Shown here in pieces: positions 58,390 to 64,000 of a stretch of DNA of 64,000 nucleotides (positions within the stretch are counted from its first letter, which is position 1; each line of letters opens with the position of its first letter). Source of the stretch: Aeromonas veronii bv. veronii (lineage in GTDB: Bacteria > Pseudomonadota > Gammaproteobacteria > Enterobacterales > Aeromonadaceae); the NCBI RefSeq assembly GCF_000820225.1, contig NZ_CDDK01000010.1:1-64000 (forward strand), read 5' to 3'. The translations under genes were made by a program, and so were the position numbers. The notes below the pieces were generated by a model, which worked only from the letters and a program-made list of their open reading frames with translations, was not told the DNA's origin and searched no databases.

Positions 58390-58406
58390 CTTATTGCTTC
58401 AGGTTA

Positions 58407-58727
58407 TCAGGCGGTAGTCAGCATAACGACAGCCAGCGCCATCACCATCATGCCAGCCCAGCCGATGGGCTTGAGCCGCTCACCGAAGAAGAGCAAACCG
58501 CCCAGCGCCGTACCGACGATGCCGATAGCCCCCCAGGTGGCGTAGGCAACAGCCAGGTCAATCTGGCCGCCACTTACCGCTTCCGAGAGCAGGGTAAAGG
58601 CGCCGAGTACCAGCATGATCCCCAGGAATCCCCACCCCTTGTAACGAAAACCCTTGGAGCGGTTGATGGCCATGTTGGCGCCGATATCGATCAGTGCGGC
58701 ACCCAATACAATCACAAACGGACTCAT
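58407..58727 (-). CDS. mdtI: SMR family exporter subunit, MdtI-like
   Basis: The 106-residue protein has four membrane helices. The SMR landmarks are visible: an early acidic residue in the first helix (DIGANMAINRSKGFRYKGWG), LAVAYATWGAIGIVGTAL in helix 3 and GERLKPIGWAGMM before helix 4. In E. coli MdtI works only together with MdtJ as a spermidine exporter. Here it follows an MdtJ-like gene with a four-base overlap. A divergent LysR regulator probably controls the pair. Whether spermidine is the substrate is inference. Confidence 0.85.
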   Translation of the reverse strand: MSPFVIVLGAALIDIGANMAINRSKGFRYKGWGFLGIMLVLGAFTLLSEAVSGGQIDLAVAYATWGAIGIVGTALGGLLFFGERLKPIGWAGMMVMALAVVMLTTA

Positions 58728-59110
58728 GCTGTGGCCTCCGCGTCTACTGACTTGTCTGAGGGCTCATCATGGGTCTCTCCCATGGTCACCATAACAATCC
58801 CCACTATCGCGAGAGCCAGGCCAATCAGCTCCTGAACGGTCACATCGTAACCAAGGAACATGACCGACACTATGGTGATCAAGGTGATCCCGAGCCCCTC
58901 CCAGAGCGCAAACGCAATACCAATGGAGATTGTTTTGGCGGCTTTCGCCAGCAACCAGTACGAGAAGCCGATCAACAGCCACATTGGGATGTAATTCATC
59001 CAGCCAGCTCCCTGCTCGGGGATCATGGCCATGCTGGAGGTACCGGCGACCTCGGTCACGATGGCGCCGGTCAAAAACAGCCGGGCCAGAAACATACGAC
59101 TTAATAACAT
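58724..59110 (-). CDS. mdtJ: SMR family exporter subunit, MdtJ-like
   Basis: The 128-residue protein has four helices with the SMR glutamate in the first (AIVTEVAGTSSMAMI), SYWLLAKAAKTISIGIAFAL and LWEGLGITLITIVSVMFLG, closest to MdtJ. A charged C-terminal tail of about 20 residues follows, as in E. coli MdtJ. AAAGG lies eight bases before the ATG at 59110. It precedes mdtI with translational coupling, the same order as E. coli mdtJI, and is divergent from the LysR gene. Confidence 0.85.
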   Translation of the reverse strand: MLLSRMFLARLFLTGAIVTEVAGTSSMAMIPEQGAGWMNYIPMWLLIGFSYWLLAKAAKTISIGIAFALWEGLGITLITIVSVMFLGYDVTVQELIGLALAIVGIVMVTMGETHDEPSDKSVDAEATA

Positions 59111-59268
59111 ATAAGATGCCTTTGTTGCTTCGACGGGAGAGATGGTAAACGGGGAGAAGCAACTTGCGACAATCGCTCAGCGTCGATTATTCCGACGCCA
59201 CAGGTTTGCCTTGCCTTGGTTCGACACGCTAAGGTGATAGTGAAAAACTCCGCCATAGCCTGTAAAAC

Positions 59269-60150
59269 ATGAAGCTATATCAGATAGAACTCTTTGTAGA
59301 GTCCGCCAATAGTGGCTCTATTGCCAACACTGCCCGTCGCCTCGGCAAAAGCCGCAGCGCCGTCAGCACTGCCATCGCGGCGCTGGAAGTTGAGCTTGGC
59401 GTCGAACTTTTTGAACGAGGTGCCAATCAGAGTCGTCTGACCGAGATCGGCGAGCTGGTGCTGGATGATTGCACTCGCCTGCTGCAGGCAGCCAACAGCC
59501 TGCAGCAGAAGTGCAAACATTACGCCTCGGGGGCCGAAGTGGCGCTGCGGGTTGCCCGCGATGACGCCATTCCCGAGCCGGTGTGGCGCGAGATGCTGGC
59601 CAGCCTGCACAATCAGTTTCCCGGTACCAGTATCTCTCTGGTGCTTGCCTCTCCGCCCGAACTGCCGGCGCTGGTGGAAGAGGGGTTCGTCGATGCCGCT
59701 TTTGGCCTTATTACCGAAGATCAGGAGCGCAGCGGCCTCAATATCGACGTGCTCAACCCGATCCGCACCCTGATGGTGGTGGCACCCAGCCATCCGCTGG
59801 CCGGACTGAAGCGGGTCAAACAGCAGGATCTGACCGATCACACCCAGGTCACCCTCTCGTATGTAGATGAATTTTCGGTAAAAAGCCTGCTACCTGTGGG
59901 AGGCCAGCATATCGGTCTCTCCAGCTTCGAGTTGATGCGCAATGCGGTGCTGGACGGACTGGGCTGGGCGGTGCTCCCCTCGCCACTGATCCAGAGCCAG
60001 CTGCGACAAGGCTCCCTGCTGACCCTGAAACACAAGTTCAGCCTGCAGTGGCGGGATTATGGTGTCTATCTGGCGGAAAACGCCTATCACGGCAAGGTGT
60101 TGGCCTGGTTGAAGAAGTCTATCCAGGGGTATCTGGAACCTTTCGAGTAG
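59269..60150 (+). CDS. LysR family transcriptional regulator
   Basis: The 293-residue regulator has the LysR winged helix at residues 1-60 (LYQIELFVESANSGSIANTA ... SRSAVSTAIAALE) and a periplasmic-binding-protein-like effector domain (about 90-290). It is divergent from mdtJI across a 158-bp gap, the classic LysR arrangement, so it probably controls those exporters. The inducer is unknown. No strong ribosome binding site is seen, but MKLYQIELF is a normal LysR N-terminus. Confidence 0.87.
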   Translation: MKLYQIELFVESANSGSIANTARRLGKSRSAVSTAIAALEVELGVELFERGANQSRLTEIGELVLDDCTRLLQAANSLQQKCKHYASGAEVALRVARDDAIPEPVWREMLASLHNQFPGTSISLVLASPPELPALVEEGFVDAAFGLITEDQERSGLNIDVLNPIRTLMVVAPSHPLAGLKRVKQQDLTDHTQVTLSYVDEFSVKSLLPVGGQHIGLSSFELMRNAVLDGLGWAVLPSPLIQSQLRQGSLLTLKHKFSLQWRDYGVYLAENAYHGKVLAWLKKSIQGYLEPFE

Positions 60151-60259
60151 CGATAAAGAGCCGGAGCCAGCTCACGATATCTACTTATCCTGGTGATCCG
60201 AGCGGATGTGATCGTGCATACTGTTCACATACTCATTGAGCGCCGGAGGCGTAACCGAT

Positions 60260-61840
60260 ATGAGCAGTGCCCAAGACAAGGACGATATCTTGCTGGACGA
60301 CGACATCATCGAACTCGATGATGAGGAGGTCGTGGTCCCCAAGGCACTCAACCCATGGCAAGTGCTGATCGTGGATGATGAGCCGGATATCCATCATGCC
60401 ACCCGCCTGGCCCTCTCCAACATTCACTACAAATCCCGTCCGCTGGAGCTGCTCAATGCCTACAGCGGCGCCGAAGCTGGCCGCATGCTGGAGGCCAATC
60501 CCAGGATTGCGCTGATCCTGCTCGATGTGGTGATGGAGACCGAAGACGCAGGTCTGCGGCTGGTGCACCGGATCCGCAACGAAATGCACAACTCGCTGGT
60601 GCGGATCGTGCTGCGTACCGGCCAACCCGGCCAAGCCCCCGAGCAGCGGGTGATCCTCGATTACGACATCAATGACTACAAGACCAAGACCGAGCTGACG
60701 GTACAAAAGCTCTACACCACTGTCATCGCATCCCTGCGTTCATACGAAACCCTCAGTGCCATCGACAAGAGCCGGCAGGGGCTCGGCAAAATTCTCGAAG
60801 GGGCGGGCGATCTCTACCATCTTCATTCACTCAAGGAGTTTGCCTCCGGCGTGCTGAAACAGATCAGCGCCATTCTCGATGTGGGCACCGAAGGGGCTAT
60901 CTGCGCCGAGCGCCGTCCCGGCGAACAGGGGCTGGAGATCCTCGCCGCTACCGGCGACTACGAGACTCTGCTGGATGATGGCAAGATCACCGACTTTCCC
61001 ACCCTCAATGACTCGGTCATGAAGGCACTGGCGGCGCGCTGCAACCGCTTTGAACACCCTCAGGATTCCCTCTATATCGCCGCCCAGAATGGTCGCGAGT
61101 TCGTGCTGAGTTTTACCCCGACCCAGCCCCTCGATCCCCTCGAATGCGATCTGCTGGATGTCTTCTGCCAGCGCATCTCGGCGGCCTACGACAACCTCTA
61201 TCTCTACAACCAGTTGCTGCGCGCCCAGGAGGCCACCGTGGTGGCACTGGCGGCGCTGGCGGAGTTTCGCGACTCCGATACCGGCGAGCATGTCTTGCGG
61301 GTGCAGAAGCTCTCGGATGCCATCGTGGCCGAATTGAAGCAGATGACGGCCTATCCCGAGCAGCTGACCCCGGAGTTTGTCGAGATGATCGGCATGGCCT
61401 CCATCCTGCACGATGTGGGCAAGGTGGGCACCCCGGATCATATCCTGCACAAGCCCGGCCGTTTCGACCCGGAAGAGCGGGCCATCATGGAGCAGCATGC
61501 CGGTATCGGCGCCAATATCCTGCACAAGGCGGGCGAAATGGTGGAGGGAACCAGCTACCTCTCGCTGGGGGCAGAGATCGCCCGGGGCCACCATGAGCAC
61601 TTCGATGGTAAAGGCTACCCGCAGCAGCTGGCAGGCCAGCAGATCCCCCTGTCGGCGAGGATTGTGGCGGTGGTCGATGTATTCGATGCCCTGCTCAGCA
61701 AGCGCCCCTACAAAGAACCCTGGACGCTGGCGCAGACCATGGAGTATATCCAGTCCCGCTCCGGCACCCAGTTTGACCCTCATGTAGTGACAGCCCTGTC
61801 GCGACTGGTCAACGAATCGAGACTCCCCTACTCGCTCTGA
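60260..61840 (+). CDS. Response regulator with DUF3369 and HD-GYP domains
   Basis: The 526-residue protein has a short acidic N-terminus, a receiver domain (about residues 35-155) with VDDEP and the phosphoacceptor in LILLDVVMET, a DUF3369 sensor-like domain (about 160-330) and an HD-GYP domain (about 345-520). The phosphodiesterase motifs are intact: ILHDVGKVGTPDHIL, HHEHFDGKGYP and VVDVFDALLSKRPYK. It should break down cyclic di-GMP on receiving phosphate. No cognate histidine kinase gene is nearby, so it is an orphan here. GGAGG precedes the ATG at 60260; an ATG at 60236 would add eight residues. Confidence 0.9.
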   Translation: MSSAQDKDDILLDDDIIELDDEEVVVPKALNPWQVLIVDDEPDIHHATRLALSNIHYKSRPLELLNAYSGAEAGRMLEANPRIALILLDVVMETEDAGLRLVHRIRNEMHNSLVRIVLRTGQPGQAPEQRVILDYDINDYKTKTELTVQKLYTTVIASLRSYETLSAIDKSRQGLGKILEGAGDLYHLHSLKEFASGVLKQISAILDVGTEGAICAERRPGEQGLEILAATGDYETLLDDGKITDFPTLNDSVMKALAARCNRFEHPQDSLYIAAQNGREFVLSFTPTQPLDPLECDLLDVFCQRISAAYDNLYLYNQLLRAQEATVVALAALAEFRDSDTGEHVLRVQKLSDAIVAELKQMTAYPEQLTPEFVEMIGMASILHDVGKVGTPDHILHKPGRFDPEERAIMEQHAGIGANILHKAGEMVEGTSYLSLGAEIARGHHEHFDGKGYPQQLAGQQIPLSARIVAVVDVFDALLSKRPYKEPWTLAQTMEYIQSRSGTQFDPHVVTALSRLVNESRLPYSL

Positions 61841-61988
61841 CCCTCTTTGCTCGCAACTCCACATACTCTGCCGGTGACTTTGCTCACCGGCAGGGCATCA
61901 AAACAGCCATTTTGTTGCATCCCGCACACATCAAAGCGCCGCAAAGCGGAAACATCCCCCTTCTTTGTTAGCGATAGCCGCTGAAATA

Positions 61989-62016
61989 TGGTCATTTAAC
62001 ATCACATCGCTATAAT
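61989..62016 (+). promoter_or_regulatory. Candidate sigma-70 promoter of ppa
   Basis: A perfect -10 (TATAAT, 62011-62016) lies 16 nt after TGGTCA as a weak -35. The predicted transcript starts about 34 bases before the ppa ATG. Confidence 0.55.
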
Positions 62017-62056
62017 ATCGGCCTGCAAACCTGATACTAACAACGAAGGAATTATC

Positions 62057-62587
62057 ATGAGCCTGAACCTGGTACCGGCCGGCAAGAGCCTGCCCGACGA
62101 TATCTATGTCATCATCGAAATCCCGCAGAATGCCGACCCGATCAAATACGAAGTCGACAAGGACAGCGGTGCTATTTTCGTCGATCGCTTCATGTCTACC
62201 CCGATGTTCTATCCGTGCAACTACGGCTACGTGAACGCGACCCTCTCTCTGGATGGTGACCCCGTCGACGTACTGGTTCCGACCCCCTACCCGCTGCTGG
62301 CCGGTTCCGTCATTCGCTGCCGCCCGGTTGGCGTGCTGAAGATGACCGACGAATCTGGCGAAGATGCCAAGATCGTTGCTGTACCGCACTCCAAGCTGAC
62401 CAAGCAGTACGACCACATCCAGGATGTGAACGATCTGCCGGAACTGCTGAAAGCCCAGATCCAGCACTTCTTCGAGCGCTACAAAGAGCTGGAAGCGGGC
62501 AAATGGGTCAAGGTGGAAGGCTGGGGCGATAAGGCTGCAGCCGAAGCCGAGATCAAAACCTCTGCCGAGCGTTACGCTGCCAAGTAA
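62057..62587 (+). CDS. ppa: Inorganic pyrophosphatase
   Basis: The 176-residue enzyme is a family I soluble pyrophosphatase that drives biosynthetic reactions by hydrolysing pyrophosphate. The metal-binding signature DGDPVDVLV (near residue 67) and the motifs [28 protein letters not shown] and DDES-like [11 protein letters not shown] are intact. Length matches E. coli Ppa (176). AAGGAA precedes the ATG and a consensus -10 lies upstream. A strong terminator follows 16 bases after the stop. Confidence 0.97.
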   Translation: MSLNLVPAGKSLPDDIYVIIEIPQNADPIKYEVDKDSGAIFVDRFMSTPMFYPCNYGYVNATLSLDGDPVDVLVPTPYPLLAGSVIRCRPVGVLKMTDESGEDAKIVAVPHSKLTKQYDHIQDVNDLPELLKAQIQHFFERYKELEAGKWVKVEGWGDKAAAEAEIKTSAERYAAK

Positions 62588-62603
62588 GCGTCACTTCGCT
62601 TGT

Positions 62604-62631
62604 AAAAAAGGCGCCTTATGGCGCCTTTTTT
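62604..62631. terminator. Bidirectional terminator of ppa, overlapping the neighbour's stop codon
   Basis: A perfect 12-bp stem (AAAAAAGGCGCC/GGCGCCTTTTTT) with loop TTAT follows ppa. On the minus strand the first arm also encodes the last codons of the gene at 62616, and the loop supplies its TAA stop. Confidence 0.88.
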
Positions 62632-62963
62632 GTCGGTATTTGCGGTAGCTGACCGGCCGCATCTTCGGCAGGATTGCCCTGAATGTATATTTCACGGCCA
62701 TCTTTCTGGTAGGGACGATAGTAATCACCGCCACAGCGATAGCCGCCGCCCGGCTGGCTCATCAGCTCGCAGTTGACCGGCAATACCTCCAGCCACTTGA
62801 TAGCCTGCTGATAACGCAGCCACTCCTGCCATTCGTGTTCGCGCGCCAGCTGGTCACGCAGGGCAAAGGTATCCGCAACGGACATCCCCTTGTTGACGAT
62901 CACCTGACCCGCCATGGCTGGCAGGCTGAGCAGCCCAAACAGCACTATGCTCCAAGGCTTCAT
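62616..62963 (-). CDS. Small exported protein, unknown function
   Basis: The 115-residue product has a clear signal peptide (MKPWSIVLFGLLSLPAMAG). A charged helical region follows, and then a C-terminal part with two cysteines (NCELMSQPGGGYRCGGDYYRP) that may form a disulfide. GGAGG lies four bases before the ATG at 62963, which rules out the longer reading from 63008. I do not recognise the family. The coding end runs into the ppa terminator, so its stop codon lies in the hairpin loop. Confidence 0.7.
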   Translation of the reverse strand: MKPWSIVLFGLLSLPAMAGQVIVNKGMSVADTFALRDQLAREHEWQEWLRYQQAIKWLEVLPVNCELMSQPGGGYRCGGDYYRPYQKDGREIYIQGNPAEDAAGQLPQIPTKKAP

Positions 62964-63102
62964 AACCCCTCCAGAGTGACTTAATTTCACAATTAAATTA
63001 AAAGTCACATCAATCTGTTATCCAGATCACAAAACGAAACATCACCAAAGTGCTTCCGGCTCACCTAGTTGTTAATTATCGTCCACGGCAGGAAGCACCA
63101 CC

Positions 63103-63993
63103 ATGAAGCTGACCCCCGCGCTGTTGCTCAGCCTCACTCTCAGCACCACCCTTGGTGCCACAAGCAACGCCAGCGAGATCAACATGAGCTGGCAGTGGCA
63201 ATCCACCGATGGCCAGCGCAAGCACTTCCAGCTGACCACCGACGATCAGGTGATGGCCGCCAGTCGCCACGAGATGAGCCTGCTGAAGGCTTCCCTCACC
63301 AATCCGCTGGAGACCCTTTACGCCTACATCAGCCCGCGGCTCTACAACAGCATCAACCTGATCAACCAGAGCAGCCCCGAGACCGCGACCAAATTTCGCA
63401 ATCTGGAGCAGGCCTTCACCCTGCGGGACGACAGCATGGAGTCGCTGCTGTTTTGGCAAGCCTACCAGCAGTATCAGGAGGATGCCTTCTACCAGATGAG
63501 GGTGATCCCCTGCGTCCATCCTGCCAATCGCAAACTGCCTTGCGTGCGACCCGATTACTCCCAGCTCTTCTACCACTTCAAGGGGCATCTCAAGCCGCTG
63601 GCGCAGCAATTTGCGGCCAAGGATCTCGCTACCAGCGTCAGCCTGCTGCAGGAGTGGCTGAACGCCATCCCCACCCAGCCGGAGCAGCTCGATCACTTCG
63701 CGCCGCCGCTGCAGGCGTTGCAGGATAACAAGGCCGATAGCGACGAGAAGGCGCTGTTGATGGCCAGTCTGCTTGCGGAGCTGGCGCCGCAATATGTGCT
63801 CAGCATCATCTATCCGGATATCAGCATCGGCAGCGTCTCCCCTGCCTGGCTTGCCATTACGGCAGACAGTGGCGTACCCGGTGATGTGGTGGTGATCAAC
63901 AATCAGCGCCATGTGCTGCTGACCGGCTCGTCCCTGCTGGCCCAGCAGATGACCATGGCCAAGATCCCCCTCATCAGCGAGTCGCTCTACTGA
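63103..63993 (+). CDS. Exported protein, unknown function
   Basis: The 296-residue product has a signal peptide (about residues 1-23, ending SNAS). The mature part is a helix-rich protein with two cysteines (VIPCVHPANRKLPCV). No domain is recognised, and no lipobox or membrane anchor is seen, so a periplasmic or secreted location is likely. AGGAAG lies about seven bases before the ATG. The gene ends seven bases before the window edge. It may belong with the next gene outside the window. Confidence 0.7.
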   Translation: MKLTPALLLSLTLSTTLGATSNASEINMSWQWQSTDGQRKHFQLTTDDQVMAASRHEMSLLKASLTNPLETLYAYISPRLYNSINLINQSSPETATKFRNLEQAFTLRDDSMESLLFWQAYQQYQEDAFYQMRVIPCVHPANRKLPCVRPDYSQLFYHFKGHLKPLAQQFAAKDLATSVSLLQEWLNAIPTQPEQLDHFAPPLQALQDNKADSDEKALLMASLLAELAPQYVLSIIYPDISIGSVSPAWLAITADSGVPGDVVVINNQRHVLLTGSSLLAQQMTMAKIPLISESLY

Positions 63994-64000
63994 CGCAGAC

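Overview
The window looks like a chromosomal segment of a GC-rich gammaproteobacterium, most likely Aeromonas. Three things point there: a LitR/HapR-type regulator beside hpt (the Vibrio/Aeromonas arrangement), E. coli-like housekeeping clusters with Aeromonas-like codon use, and a probable type III effector/chaperone pair with ExsA-type promoters. Genus is inference from protein resemblance; species cannot be told. I saw no rRNA, tRNA, CRISPR array, integrase or insertion sequence.

Layout. 1-5.2 kb: two LysE-family exporters with a divergent MocR-type regulator, a small lipoprotein, a TPR protein with a dead receiver domain, and a CBS-domain protein. 5.3-12 kb: yheS, a TIGR02444 gene and rlmJ, then small envelope proteins, including a probable C-type lysozyme inhibitor and a two-DTG aspartyl-protease lipoprotein. 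12.1-15.1 kb: an AT-rich foreign patch holding one 753-codon TPR + DUF2971 gene. 15.2-16.7 kb: an acetyltransferase and an alpha/beta hydrolase. 16.7-28 kb: the conserved block eno-pyrG-mazG-relA-rlmD, divergent barA, and yehS. 28-34.6 kb: an AmiD-like amidase, dps, the hcp-hcr nitrosative stress pair behind a perfect FNR box, galE and lpxT. 34.8-40 kb: mpl-ubiX, litR, hpt and yadGH.

40-43.9 kb: a 700-aa protein without known homologues that I can name, divergent from a small acidic CesT-like chaperone. Each has an upstream ExsA-like element with a 21-nt spacer to a weak -10. A MauE/DoxX membrane protein and a rhodanese lipoprotein follow. 44-53 kb: a cystine symporter, a monooxygenase-fold protein, and the block panC-panB-folK-pcnB-gluQ-dksA, then sfsA-thpR. 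53-64 kb: hrpB, mrcB, gloA2, the mdtJI exporter pair with a divergent LysR regulator, an HD-GYP response regulator, ppa and two uncharacterised exported proteins.

Functional themes. Stringent response and growth control (relA, dksA, mazG, ppa), envelope building (mpl, mrcB, lpxT, galE, AmiD) and signal output (BarA, LitR, HD-GYP) dominate. The most notable points are the effector/chaperone pair with matched ExsA-type promoters, three degenerate local duplications of gene-start regions (barA, panC, pcnB), a probable AUU start in pcnB, and the isolated low-GC DUF2971 gene.
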